A stretch of DNA of 60,287 bases from contig QCHE01000007.1 in the NCBI GenBank assembly GCA_003278065.1, positions 1-60,287 on the forward strand, in the 5' to 3' direction. Of the stretch, positions 47,222 to 56,335 are shown one piece after another. The first letter of the stretch is position 1; every line of letters starts with the position of its first letter. Made by a program: the position numbers and the translations under genes. The notes beneath the pieces were generated by a model. The model was not told where the DNA came from. It searched no databases and saw only the letters and a list, made by a program, of their open reading frames with translations. The DNA is from Pelagibacteraceae bacterium AG-390-O04. GTDB taxonomy: Bacteria > Pseudomonadota > Alphaproteobacteria > Pelagibacterales > Pelagibacteraceae.

Positions 47222-49618
47222 ATGGAGTTTAAAAAAATCCAACTTAATGGGTTTAAATCTTTCGCTGATAAAACTATTTTTTTAATTGAAGAAGGATTAA
47301 CAGGAATAGTTGGTCCTAATGGGTGTGGAAAATCCAACATTGTAGAATCTTTGAGATGGGTGATGGGAGAAACTTCTGCCAAAAGTATGCGAGGATCTGG
47401 AATGGAAGATGTTATATTTTCAGGCACTTCAAATAAACCCTCAAAAAATATTGCTGAGGTCTCAGTTACAGTTAAAAATAAAAATAACGAGGGACCAATT
47501 CAATTTAGAAGCCTTGATGAAGTCAACGTCAGAAGAAAAATTGAAAAAGATAAAGGATCAAAATTTTATATAAATGATAAAGAGGTAAGAGCTAGAGATG
47601 CTCAAATGTTTTTTGCTGATCTATCAACTGGAGCACATTCGCCTTCTATTATTAGCCAAGGTCGTATTGGTGCTTTAGTCACTGCAAAACCAACTGATAG
47701 ACGGGCAATATTAGAGGAGGCTGCTGGTATTTCAGGCTTGCATGTAAGAAGGCATGAAGCTGAACTTAGATTAAGTGCTGCAGAAAATAACTTGAAAAGA
47801 GCAGATGAGTTAAGAAGACAGCAGGAAAAACAATTAGCAAATCTCCAAAAGCAGGCTGAGGAAGCTACAAAATATAAAAATATATCAGATGAAATAAAAA
47901 AAATAGAAGCAGGTTTATATTATTTAAAATTGTTAGAAATTGATAAAGAAATTAAAATTGAGAATGAAATAAATACTGAGGCCGAGGGAGAGGTTAGTGG
48001 TTTAAATAATCAAATCTTTGAACTTGAAAATTTAATAAAATCAGAGACAGAAAAAGTTACACCATTAAGAGAAAAAAATATTGAAAATTTATCAAAAATA
48101 CAAAGGCTTAATTTAGAGCTTCAAAGTCTAGATGAAGAAAATATAAGAATTCAAGATGAAATAGAAAATACTAAAAAATCTCTTCAAACATTTGACGATG
48201 ATATAAATAGAGAAAAAGGAATAGTAATCGATGCAAATTCTAATGAAAAAAGATTAAAAGAAGAAAAAAATGATTTAATTGAAGTTGACTCAAAATACTA
48301 TGAAACAGAAAAACGATCTAATGAAGATTTAGATGATGCTAAAAGTAAGCTAAATTTAGAAATAGATAAAATCAAGGATTTGATTAATTTAAAAAAAAAT
48401 GAAGAGGCAATTATTGTTCTTGATAACTTTAAAAAAATTATTGATGAATATGCTGATAGTTTTAGTAAAAATTCGAATATAAAAAAAGAGTCAGTAAAGA
48501 GAAATGAGCGGATTAATATTATAGATAAAGAAATTGAAAGCTGGAAAAATTTATTAGCTAATTCAGAAAAAATGGTAAGTGAACTATCTGAAAGAAAAAA
48601 TAGATTAAGTTCTCAACTAGAAAAACTTGATAATCAACCAAAATTACAGGCAGAAAAAAAAGGGCAAATATCTGAAGGATTAAGAATTTCTGAAAAAGAA
48701 AAAGCCGAAAATGAATCAGTTATTAGTACTACAGATGAAAAGATAGAAACACTTCGATTAAATTTAAACCAAATTCAAGAACAATCAATTCAAATCAGGG
48801 AACGAAAAGCAAGTTCGGGAGCGACAATAGATGGGCTTAGAAAAAGAAAAAATGATCTAGTTGATAGAATTAATTCTGAACTTAATCTCATGGAAGAAAA
48901 TATTTTAGAAAATTCAAATTTATTTGGTAAAGAAGAGCTTCCAGATGCTGTGAATCAAGAGGATTTATTGGATAAGAAAAAACAAGAAAGAGAGAAGTTG
49001 GGATCAGTAAATTTGAAAGCTGATGAAGAAACAAATAAATACGAGAAAGAAATAGAAAAAATGGAGCAAGACCGAGCAGATTTGGTTTCAGCAATAGTAA
49101 AATTAAAAGAAAGTATTAATGAGCTTAATCAAAAAGGAAGGGAAAGATTAATAGAGGCTTTTGAAAAAGTTAATAGAAAATTTAATGAAGTTTATACAAA
49201 ATTATTTAATGGAGGAAATGCAAAATTAGAGTTGGTGGACTCAGATGATCCACTTGAAGCTGGTTTAGAGATGTTGGTAAGTCCTCCAGGTAAACGTCTT
49301 CAATCAATTACGTTATTGTCTGGTGGTGAACAAGCATTAACTGCCTTATCACTTATTTTTGCAGTTTTTTTAACTAACCCATCTCCAATTTGTGTTTTAG
49401 ATGAGGTAGATGCGCCTTTAGACGATGCTAATGTAACTAGATTTTGCAATTTGCTTGAAGAATTAACGAAAATTACTAATACAAGATTTATAATTGTTAC
49501 ACACCATGCTTTAACAATGTCTAAAATGAATAGACTTTATGGGGTCACTATGCCTGAAAAAGGTATAAGCCAATTAGTTGCTGTTGATTTACAAAAAGCA
49601 GAGAGTATGGTTGCTTAA
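47222..49618 (+). CDS. smc: Short SMC-family chromosome-segregation ATPase without a recognisable hinge
   Basis: A 798-residue protein; bacterial SMC is usually about 1150. The N-head has the SMC opening FKKIQLNGFKSFADKT, Walker A GPNGCGKS (31-38), and ISQGRIGALVTAKPTDRRAILEEAAGISGL. The C-head has LSGGEQALTALSLIF near 699 and Walker B CVLDEVDAPLDDANV near 724. Between them is only about 460 residues of predicted coiled coil with short breaks around 380-430. I see no hinge-domain sequence. The ATG at 47222 is chosen over an adjacent GTG at 47219. It acts presumably as a dimer that organises the chromosome. Confidence 0.92.
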   Translation: MEFKKIQLNGFKSFADKTIFLIEEGLTGIVGPNGCGKSNIVESLRWVMGETSAKSMRGSGMEDVIFSGTSNKPSKNIAEVSVTVKNKNNEGPIQFRSLDEVNVRRKIEKDKGSKFYINDKEVRARDAQMFFADLSTGAHSPSIISQGRIGALVTAKPTDRRAILEEAAGISGLHVRRHEAELRLSAAENNLKRADELRRQQEKQLANLQKQAEEATKYKNISDEIKKIEAGLYYLKLLEIDKEIKIENEINTEAEGEVSGLNNQIFELENLIKSETEKVTPLREKNIENLSKIQRLNLELQSLDEENIRIQDEIENTKKSLQTFDDDINREKGIVIDANSNEKRLKEEKNDLIEVDSKYYETEKRSNEDLDDAKSKLNLEIDKIKDLINLKKNEEAIIVLDNFKKIIDEYADSFSKNSNIKKESVKRNERINIIDKEIESWKNLLANSEKMVSELSERKNRLSSQLEKLDNQPKLQAEKKGQISEGLRISEKEKAENESVISTTDEKIETLRLNLNQIQEQSIQIRERKASSGATIDGLRKRKNDLVDRINSELNLMEENILENSNLFGKEELPDAVNQEDLLDKKKQEREKLGSVNLKADEETNKYEKEIEKMEQDRADLVSAIVKLKESINELNQKGRERLIEAFEKVNRKFNEVYTKLFNGGNAKLELVDSDDPLEAGLEMLVSPPGKRLQSITLLSGGEQALTALSLIFAVFLTNPSPICVLDEVDAPLDDANVTRFCNLLEELTKITNTRFIIVTHHALTMSKMNRLYGVTMPEKGISQLVAVDLQKAESMVA

Positions 49619-49633
49619 TTTTACATAATTAGA

Positions 49634-49909
49634 ATGTCCAAAGAACCATTTAAAACTCGCTTAGAAATTGCAAAAAAAAAGGCTTTGAAAAGAGATTTGG
49701 GTGATAAAAAGCTCAATCCTTCACCAATTGGCAGCGCTTTTAAGTTAAGTACAGAATTAGTATCTGCAGTAGCAGTAGGGACAATTATAGGGTTTATTTT
49801 AGACAAGACCTTTGGTACTAAACCCTGGTTAATTTTAATATTTTTTTTTGTAGGGGTTATTGCAGGAATAGCAAACGTAATTAAGTCCGCAAAAAATATG
49901 CAAAAATAG
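49634..49909 (+). CDS. atpI: AtpI-like F0 assembly protein
   Basis: A 91-residue protein. A basic soluble start is followed by two membrane helices (about residues 38-57 and 65-82), with STELVSAVAVGTIIGFILDK and the FGTKPWLILIFFFVGVIAG pattern of AtpI. AtpI helps assemble the c-ring. It lies just upstream of atpB in the usual order. Confidence 0.88.
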   Translation: MSKEPFKTRLEIAKKKALKRDLGDKKLNPSPIGSAFKLSTELVSAVAVGTIIGFILDKTFGTKPWLILIFFFVGVIAGIANVIKSAKNMQK

Positions 49910-49919
49910 AAAAAGATTT

Positions 49920-50654
49920 ATGGCAGCAAACCCAATGACACAATTCGAGGTATATAGAATTGGTCCTGAAATTAAATTAGGACCTATGGATATATCCTTT
50001 ACTAATGCAAGTCTATTTATGGTTATAAGCTCTTTGGCTATTTTAATAATTTTTAATCTTGGATCAAAAAAAAATTCTATAATACCAGATAAAATTCAGC
50101 TTCTTGCTGAACTAAGTTACACATTTGTATCAAAAATGATTAATGATACAGCAGGCTCAAAAGCTAAACCTTATTTTTCATTCATATTTTCTTTATTTAT
50201 GTTTGTGCTTTTTTGCAATATGTTCGGAATGATCCCTTATACTTTTACTGTCACAAGTCATATAATTGTAACTTTTGTTCTTGCGGCGTTTATTTTTATT
50301 GGTGTAACAATAATTGGTTTTATAAAACACGGTTTTGGATACTTAAAATTATTTGTACCTAGTGGAGTGCCAATTGTTCTATTACCATTAATAGTAATAA
50401 TTGAAATTATATCTTATTTAAGTAGACCTATTAGCTTATCTGTAAGGCTATTTGCTAACATGATGGCCGGTCATACTATGATGAAAGTTTTCGGAGGCTT
50501 TGTAATAAGTCTTGGAATAATCGGTGGATGGCTTCCACTGAGTTTTTCGGTTGCTTTAACTGGGTTGGAGATCTTAGTTGCTTTTCTTCAAGCTTATGTT
50601 TTTGCAATCTTAACCTGCATCTATTTAAATGATGCATTAAACTTACACCATTAA
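49920..50654 (+). CDS. atpB: ATP synthase F0 subunit a
   Basis: A 244-residue subunit a with five or six membrane helices. The essential Arg lies in SRPISLSVRLFANMMAGH. FSFIFSLFMFVLFCNMFGMIPYTF and the C-terminal ILVAFLQAYVFAILTCIYLNDA are conserved. It carries the proton half-channels facing the c-ring. It is 10 bp after atpI. Confidence 0.97.
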   Translation: MAANPMTQFEVYRIGPEIKLGPMDISFTNASLFMVISSLAILIIFNLGSKKNSIIPDKIQLLAELSYTFVSKMINDTAGSKAKPYFSFIFSLFMFVLFCNMFGMIPYTFTVTSHIIVTFVLAAFIFIGVTIIGFIKHGFGYLKLFVPSGVPIVLLPLIVIIEIISYLSRPISLSVRLFANMMAGHTMMKVFGGFVISLGIIGGWLPLSFSVALTGLEILVAFLQAYVFAILTCIYLNDALNLHH

Positions 50655-50661
50655 ACAATAT

Positions 50662-50667
50662 AGGAGG
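50662..50667 (+). promoter_or_regulatory. Strong Shine-Dalgarno site of atpE
   Basis: AGGAGG (followed by another G) lies 5 nt before the atpE ATG. It is clearly stronger than the sites before most neighbours, many of which have no SD or use overlapping stop-start codons. This fits the high copy number of subunit c needed per complex. Confidence 0.75.
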
Positions 50668-50672
50668 GAATA

Positions 50673-50900
50673 ATGGAATTAGAAGCAGCAAAAATGATCG
50701 GAGCGGGTTTAGCAGCAATTGCTCTAGCTGGTGCCGGTGTTGGTATTGGAATAATTTTTGGAAACTATTTGTCAGGAGCGATGAGAAATCCATCTGCTGC
50801 ACAAAAACAGTTTCCCAATCTTCTTTTAGGCTTTGCTCTAGCAGAGGCAACTGGATTATTTGGATTGGTAGTAGCGTTAATCATTCTTTTTGCATTTTAA
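50673..50900 (+). CDS. atpE: ATP synthase F0 subunit c
   Basis: A 75-residue two-helix hairpin. The Gly-rich first helix is GAGLAAIALAGAGVGIGIIFG, the polar loop is ARNP-like (MRNPSAAQ), and the proton-carrying carboxylate is Glu58 in FALAEATGLFGLVVALIILF. The residues around Glu58 do not show the extra polar ligand set of sodium-type rings, so proton use is likely. A strong SD site precedes it. Confidence 0.97.
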   Translation: MELEAAKMIGAGLAAIALAGAGVGIGIIFGNYLSGAMRNPSAAQKQFPNLLLGFALAEATGLFGLVVALIILFAF

Positions 50901-50904
50901 ATAA

Positions 50905-51495
50905 ATGGTTAAAAAAATATTTTTTCAGTCAATATTTTTTAATTTCTTTTTAATTAAAGAAGTTTTTGCAGCTGAAAGTGGAGGTATGCCTCAATTAAAT
51001 CCTGAGTTTTGGATTTCGCAAATATTCTGGCTAACACTAACTTTTGGTATTTTGTATGTTGTTCTATCTAAATTAATATTACCAAAAATTAGTGGAAATT
51101 TAGAATTAAGAAAATCTCAAATACAAGAAAATATTGAAGCAGCAGAAAAACAAAGAAAGAATAGTGAATCTAAATTAAAAGAGTACGATGAGATTATTTT
51201 AAAAAGTAAGATAAAAGCAAAAAATATTTTTAAAAATGCAAGAGACAAAATTATTAAAGATATTAACGTAAAAAAAGATGCTTTGGACAAACAGATTGAT
51301 GAGGAAGTCAAAAAAGCAGAGCAAGAAATAGATGTGCTTAAAAAAAGTGCTCCAGAAAAAATTAACAAAATTGCTATTGAAACATCTTCAGAATTAGTAA
51401 AAAAATTAATTGGAGCTGATGTAAACAACAGTAGCATCTCTGCTATTGTTGATGATTTATCAAAAAGAAATGGAACTAAATATTATGGCAATTGA
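50905..51495 (+). CDS. atpF2: ATP synthase F0 subunit b'
   Basis: A 196-residue b-type subunit: short N-terminal segment, one membrane helix (FWISQIFWLTLTFGILYVVLSKLILP), and then a long Lys/Glu-rich helix for the stator stalk. Two diverged b subunits in tandem are typical of alphaproteobacteria and photosynthetic bacteria. It follows atpE by 4 bp and overlaps the second b gene by 11 bp. The symbol atpG or atpX is also used for b'. Confidence 0.9.
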   Translation: MVKKIFFQSIFFNFFLIKEVFAAESGGMPQLNPEFWISQIFWLTLTFGILYVVLSKLILPKISGNLELRKSQIQENIEAAEKQRKNSESKLKEYDEIILKSKIKAKNIFKNARDKIIKDINVKKDALDKQIDEEVKKAEQEIDVLKKSAPEKINKIAIETSSELVKKLIGADVNNSSISAIVDDLSKRNGTKYYGN

Positions 51496-51982
51496 TGCAA
51501 CGTTTTGGGTAGCAATTTCTTTTATTATTTTTTTTGGAGGACTAGTTTATTTAAAGGTCCCGCAGAAAATAAATGAAATTTTAAATAAATTAATCTTAGA
51601 TATTAAAAATGAAATAGATGAGAGTGAAAAATTAAGAACTGAAGCAAAGAAATTATTAGATAACGCTCAAAAAAAATTGGATAAAGCAGAGTCAATAAGT
51701 AACGAAATACTTGAACAAGCTAAAAAAGATAGTGATAAACTTTTAATTGAACTTAATGATAAATTTCATAAAACATCCGAAATTAAAAAAAATCTTGCTG
51801 AAAATAAAATAGAGCAAATGAAGGAAGCTGCAATTAAAGAGATAAAAGATACTTCAATAAAAATAGCTGTGGATTCTGCGAAAAAAATTATTACTACGTC
51901 TATTGACAAATCTAAACTCGACACACTGTTTCAAAAAAATTTAGATGAAACTAAAGAAGAGTTAAAAAAAATTAATTCATAA
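51485..51982 (+). CDS. atpF: ATP synthase F0 subunit b
   Basis: A 165-residue b subunit. One N-terminal membrane helix (MAIDATFWVAISFIIFFGGL) precedes the V.KKI...L.....I..EI.E amphipathic stalk helix. I chose the ATG at 51485, since an in-frame start at 51446 would add 13 residues from within the b' end. The F1 genes (atpHAGDC) are not here, as in other alphaproteobacteria, where F0 and F1 are separate. The crt cluster starts 39 bp on. Confidence 0.93.
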   Translation: MAIDATFWVAISFIIFFGGLVYLKVPQKINEILNKLILDIKNEIDESEKLRTEAKKLLDNAQKKLDKAESISNEILEQAKKDSDKLLIELNDKFHKTSEIKKNLAENKIEQMKEAAIKEIKDTSIKIAVDSAKKIITTSIDKSKLDTLFQKNLDETKEELKKINS

Positions 51983-52021
51983 TACCCTTACAATTTTTCT
52001 AAAAAGCTATAAATTATAAAA

Positions 52022-53482
52022 ATGAATTCTGTTGTAATTGGCTCTGGTTTTGGAGGTATAGCTGCTGCCCTTAGATTAAAAGCTAAGGGTCATAAAGTTA
52101 CACTAATTGAAAAACATCCAGACCTAGGTGGGAGAGCTAGAGTGTTTAAAAAAAATGGATTTACTTATGATGGTGGCCCTACGGTAATTACCGCTCCCTA
52201 CTTGATTGAAGAATTATTTGAATTATTCAAAAAAAATTCAAAAGATTATATTAAACTTTCTCCCCTTAAAATTTGGTATCAATTTATTTTTGAGGACAAT
52301 ACAAAATTTAATTACTCTGGAAATGAAATTGATATGGAAAAACAAATTGGAAAGATAAATAAAGAAGATGTTGAAGGTTATAAAAAATTAATTAATTTTA
52401 CAAAAAAGATTTTTGATAAAGGATTTACAGAACTTGCGGATGTTCCTTTTAATAAACCTTTCGTAATGATACGGCAATTACCAGCTTTATTAAAACTGAG
52501 AAGTTATAAGTCAGTTTACTCATTGGTTTCTTCCTACATAAAAAATGAAAAACTAAGAAGAATATTAAGTATGCATCCACTTTTAGTGGGGGGCAATCCT
52601 TTTACAACAACTTCTATTTATGGACTAATTTTATATTTAGAAAAAAAATGGGGAATACATTATTCAATGGGAGGAACGGGTAATATTATAAAAGGCTTAG
52701 AAAGACTTATGAATGAAGTAAATATTAAGATAATAAAAGGTCAAGAGGTAACAAAAATTCTCTCTAATGGAAATAAAATAACAGGTGTTAAATTAGATAA
52801 TCAAAAAAATATTGAAGCTGATAACGTTATTTGTAATGCAGATCCACCTGCCGTTTATGAAAAAATGTTAAATGGAAATTCAAATAAATCCATTATGTTT
52901 AAATGGAAAAAAAATAGAATGGAATATTCTATGGGATTATTTGTTTATTATTTTGGAACCAAAAAAACTTACAGTAATGTAGAACATCATACAATAAAAT
53001 TTGGTAATAAATATAAAGAACATCTTGATGATATATTTGATAACAAAAAATTAAATGAAGATATAAGTTATTATCTTCACAGACCTTCTGCCACAGATAA
53101 ATCTATGGCTCCACCAGAACAAGATTGTTTTTATGTTTTAGTTCCAGTGCCAAATAATCAGTCAAAAATTAACTGGTCTATTGAAGGTGAAAAAATGAAA
53201 AATTTGGTAATAGATAAAATGGAAAAAGATTTGATGCCAAATCTTAGAGAAAATATTGTCGAAGATTTTTATTTAACACCAGAATATTTTGAAAAAGATT
53301 TAAATACTAAGTATGGTTCTGGTTTTTCAATTCAACCAAAATTTTCACAATCAGCTTATTTTAGATTTCACAACAAATCAGAAATTTATAATGGACTTTA
53401 TTTTGTAGGAGCAGGTACACATCCTGGAGCTGGGGTACCTGGAGTGCTTTCATCAGCAAAAGTATTAGATAAAATTATATAA
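52022..53482 (+). CDS. crtI: Phytoene desaturase
   Basis: A 486-residue FAD protein. The dinucleotide site is VVIGSGFGGIAAALRLKAKGHKV. LGGRARVF, YDGGPTVITAP, HPLLVGGNPF and the C-terminal GLYFVGAGTHPGAGVPGVLSSAK are all CrtI signatures. It turns phytoene into lycopene. It is first of the crt cluster, 39 bp after the F0 genes. A possible weak promoter (CTTACA at 51987, TAAATT at 52010, 17 bp apart) lies in the gap. Confidence 0.97.
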   Translation: MNSVVIGSGFGGIAAALRLKAKGHKVTLIEKHPDLGGRARVFKKNGFTYDGGPTVITAPYLIEELFELFKKNSKDYIKLSPLKIWYQFIFEDNTKFNYSGNEIDMEKQIGKINKEDVEGYKKLINFTKKIFDKGFTELADVPFNKPFVMIRQLPALLKLRSYKSVYSLVSSYIKNEKLRRILSMHPLLVGGNPFTTTSIYGLILYLEKKWGIHYSMGGTGNIIKGLERLMNEVNIKIIKGQEVTKILSNGNKITGVKLDNQKNIEADNVICNADPPAVYEKMLNGNSNKSIMFKWKKNRMEYSMGLFVYYFGTKKTYSNVEHHTIKFGNKYKEHLDDIFDNKKLNEDISYYLHRPSATDKSMAPPEQDCFYVLVPVPNNQSKINWSIEGEKMKNLVIDKMEKDLMPNLRENIVEDFYLTPEYFEKDLNTKYGSGFSIQPKFSQSAYFRFHNKSEIYNGLYFVGAGTHPGAGVPGVLSSAKVLDKII

Positions 53483-54333
53483 TGTCTAATAAAAGTTACT
53501 TGTCTGTTTACGCTAAATCATTCAGTTGGGCTGGTTTTTTTTTACCTAAAGAGACGCTTGAAAAATGTTCAGCTTTATATGATTTTTGTAGAATTGCAGA
53601 TAACATTGCAGATGATGATGATAAAATAGAAAATAAAGTAAAAAAATTTGACCAATTTGAAAATGATTTTAATCAAAAAAACTTTGATAATCCTATAATA
53701 AAAAATATGTGGAATCTTGTTGAAGAATTCAACATCTCTTCAAAAATTGTTCAAGATTTATTGATTGGCATAAAATCAGATATCAAAGATTTAGTTAGAT
53801 TAGATTCAAAAAAAGATCTTTTGATTTACTCATACAGAGTAGCTGGAACTGTTGGATTGATGATGGCAAAAATTCTAAAAGTAAATAAACAAAGTTCACT
53901 AAAATCAGCTATCGATCTTGGAATTGCAATGCAACTTACTAATATATCAAGAGATGTAATGGAAGATTCAAAAAATAATCGTTTTTACATAGAAAAAAAT
54001 TTTGAAAAAATTTCCTCAACTATTTATCTTGCTGATACTTTTTATGAAAATTCATATTACTCAATTAAAGATATTCCAATCAGTTTTCGTTTTTCTATTT
54101 TAGTTGCTAGAAGAATTTATAGAAAAATAGGGTATAAGATTCTAAACAAAAAGAACTTGGAAGATTATGAAAATTCAGGGAAAATATACGTCTCAAATAC
54201 AGAAAAAATCTTGGAGACTTTTCTTTCAATTTTTGACTTAATTAAATTATCATTAAGTTATAAAAGGGATGATCAAATACAACATAATCATAATTTGATT
54301 AGTGAAGAGATTAATTTAAATGAAAGAATTTGA
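53482..54333 (+). CDS. crtB: Phytoene synthase
   Basis: A 283-residue squalene/phytoene synthase. The two aspartate-rich motifs are DFCRIADNIADD (about residue 31) and NISRDVMED (about 155), and YRVAGTVGLMMAKI and Arg/Tyr-rich RFSILVARRIYRKIG are conserved. It condenses two geranylgeranyl diphosphates. It shares 1 bp with crtI and overlaps crtY by 14 bp. The geranylgeranyl diphosphate synthase is not in the window. Confidence 0.96.
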   Translation: MSNKSYLSVYAKSFSWAGFFLPKETLEKCSALYDFCRIADNIADDDDKIENKVKKFDQFENDFNQKNFDNPIIKNMWNLVEEFNISSKIVQDLLIGIKSDIKDLVRLDSKKDLLIYSYRVAGTVGLMMAKILKVNKQSSLKSAIDLGIAMQLTNISRDVMEDSKNNRFYIEKNFEKISSTIYLADTFYENSYYSIKDIPISFRFSILVARRIYRKIGYKILNKKNLEDYENSGKIYVSNTEKILETFLSIFDLIKLSLSYKRDDQIQHNHNLISEEINLNERI

Positions 54334-55387
54334 TTATATTATTATTGGTGGTGGATGTGCGGGGTTATCACTTGCGTATGAACTTGAAATTAATGAAAAA
54401 TTAAAAGATAAAACTTTAGCAATTATTGAACCAAGAGAAAAATATAAAAAAGATAAAACCTGGTCTTTTTGGAAAGTTACAAATCATAACTTTGATGATT
54501 GTGTAATAAAAAATTGGGAAAATTTTACAATAAATATTCCAAAAAATACTAACTATTTACAATGTACTAGCTATCCATACCAAAGTATTGATAGTGGATT
54601 GTTTTATGAAAAAATTAATAAGAAGTTAAAAGAGAATAAAAATATTTCTTTCTTTAAGAATATAAGAGAAGTTAATTCAAAAAATTCTTTTATTTTTAAT
54701 AGTGTTCCGTTTATTCAAAAGGACCATCGCAATCTTTGGCAACATTTTTGTGGTGTTGAAATAGAAACTCAAAATGATTTTTTTGATGATAAAATATTTA
54801 ATCTTATGGATTTTGATTGCGAGCAAAGAGAAAGTGTTCATTTTTTTTATACACTACCCTACTCAAAAACCTCCGCTTTAGTTGAAACTACTTGGTTATC
54901 GAGAATGAATGATGGTTCTAAAAAAGATTATGACATTCAAATAAAAAATTATATTGAAAATCATTTAAACTTAAAAAACTATAAGATAATTTATAAAGAG
55001 GAAGGTGCAATACCTCTATTCTATCCAGCATATAAAATAGAAAAAAACAAAATGAATATTGGGACTGCAGGAGGCATGACGAGATTAAGCACAGGCTATA
55101 CTTTTCTTAATATTCAGGAACATAGTAAATATATATGTAATAATATTGAAAATATTTCAAATACCAAAAAATTTGAAATCAGTAAAAAATATCAATTCTT
55201 AGACGACGTCTTTTTAAGAGTTCTTGAAAAACATCCTGATAAGATGCCGGATATTTTCTTTAAAATGTTTAAGAGTTCACCAAAGACTGTTATAAAATTT
55301 TTATCTAATAAAAGTAATTTTTTTGAGGATTTGTCTATAATATTTAAAATGCCAAAAATAACTTTTATTAAAGCTTTGTTTTATTAG
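54320..55387 (+). CDS. crtY: Lycopene beta-cyclase (CrtY type)
   Basis: A 355-residue flavoprotein. Start FDYIIIGGGCAGLSLAYELE, KTWSFWKV (the conserved W motif of CrtY), DFDCEQRESVHFFYTLPYSKTSALVETTW and GTAGGMTRLSTGYTF support CrtY. It makes beta-carotene from lycopene. It is slightly shorter than the usual 380-390. It overlaps crtB by 14 bp and lies 12 bp upstream of blh. Confidence 0.93.
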   Translation: MKEFDYIIIGGGCAGLSLAYELEINEKLKDKTLAIIEPREKYKKDKTWSFWKVTNHNFDDCVIKNWENFTINIPKNTNYLQCTSYPYQSIDSGLFYEKINKKLKENKNISFFKNIREVNSKNSFIFNSVPFIQKDHRNLWQHFCGVEIETQNDFFDDKIFNLMDFDCEQRESVHFFYTLPYSKTSALVETTWLSRMNDGSKKDYDIQIKNYIENHLNLKNYKIIYKEEGAIPLFYPAYKIEKNKMNIGTAGGMTRLSTGYTFLNIQEHSKYICNNIENISNTKKFEISKKYQFLDDVFLRVLEKHPDKMPDIFFKMFKSSPKTVIKFLSNKSNFFEDLSIIFKMPKITFIKALFY

Positions 55388-55399
55388 TCATATAAAGAA

Positions 55400-56335
55400 A
55401 TGAATAATCAGATCAAAAAAATAAATTTAAATCATTCTTTTATTTTTTTTTTATTTTGTAACATTTTTTCAATAATAACTTTTAAAATTACTTATTTTAC
55501 AATTTCTCCGTTAATTTGTTTATTTTTAATTTTAACTATAGGTATTTCTCATGGTTCCCTTGATAATCTAAAAGGAAGAAAGCTTTTTCAAATTTTTGGG
55601 ATTAACAATTTTTTCATTTTTTATTTATCATACATTTTAATCTCTTTAATTATAATTTTTTTATGGCTAATAGCACCATCTATTTCTTTAGTAATTTTTT
55701 TAATAGTCGCTTCTCATCATTTTGGTAAAGAAGATACCCAATTTTTAATAATTGAAAATTCGTATCTAAATCAATTATTATTTTTCTTAAAAGGTTGCTT
55801 GATAGTTTTTGCGCCAATGTACTTTAATTTTGATGAGACAATATCCATATTCAAATTATTATTAATTGACAACGAGTCTTTCTACGAGTTTTTAAATATT
55901 GTAGAAACAAATAAAATTTTACTTTATTGTATTATTTTATCAACTTTAGCAAGTATCATATTATTTGTTAAAAATTTTGAGCTTAAAAGATTCACAATTT
56001 TTTTAGATTATTTTTCGATTTTAATTATAAATTATTATTTTTCTCCTTTAGTAGCGTTTACAATTTATTTCTGTTTTTTACATTCTGTAAGACATAGTAT
56101 TTCATTAATGACTGAGTTAGATAAAAATAACCTAACTAATGGATTAAAAATTTTTATAAAAAAAGCTTTTCCGCTAACAATACTTACTGCTATTTTTTGT
56201 CTTTTAGGGCTTTATTTACTAAATAATACTTACAATTTTGATAGTTCAATTCTTAAAATTATATTTATAGGTTTGGCGTCTTTAACCTTTCCACATATAT
56301 TGCTCGAATATTTAATTGAAAAAAATGAAAAATAA
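55400..56335 (+). CDS. blh: Beta-carotene 15,15'-oxygenase (Blh/Brp family)
   Basis: A 311-residue polytopic protein with about eight helices. The His residues that bind iron in this family are visible in GISHGSLDNL, ASHHFGKEDTQF, FLHSVRHSISL and FPHILLEYL. Blh cleaves beta-carotene into two retinals, the chromophore of proteorhodopsin. No opsin gene lies in the window; in SAR11 it is usually elsewhere. It overlaps ispH by 11 bp. Confidence 0.93.
   Translation: MNNQIKKINLNHSFIFFLFCNIFSIITFKITYFTISPLICLFLILTIGISHGSLDNLKGRKLFQIFGINNFFIFYLSYILISLIIIFLWLIAPSISLVIFLIVASHHFGKEDTQFLIIENSYLNQLLFFLKGCLIVFAPMYFNFDETISIFKLLLIDNESFYEFLNIVETNKILLYCIILSTLASIILFVKNFELKRFTIFLDYFSILIINYYFSPLVAFTIYFCFLHSVRHSISLMTELDKNNLTNGLKIFIKKAFPLTILTAIFCLLGLYLLNNTYNFDSSILKIIFIGLASLTFPHILLEYLIEKNEK

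Noticed and set aside
50476-50850. Antisense open frame over atpB-atpE
   Set aside because: It covers two certain F0 genes and its translation resembles no known protein.
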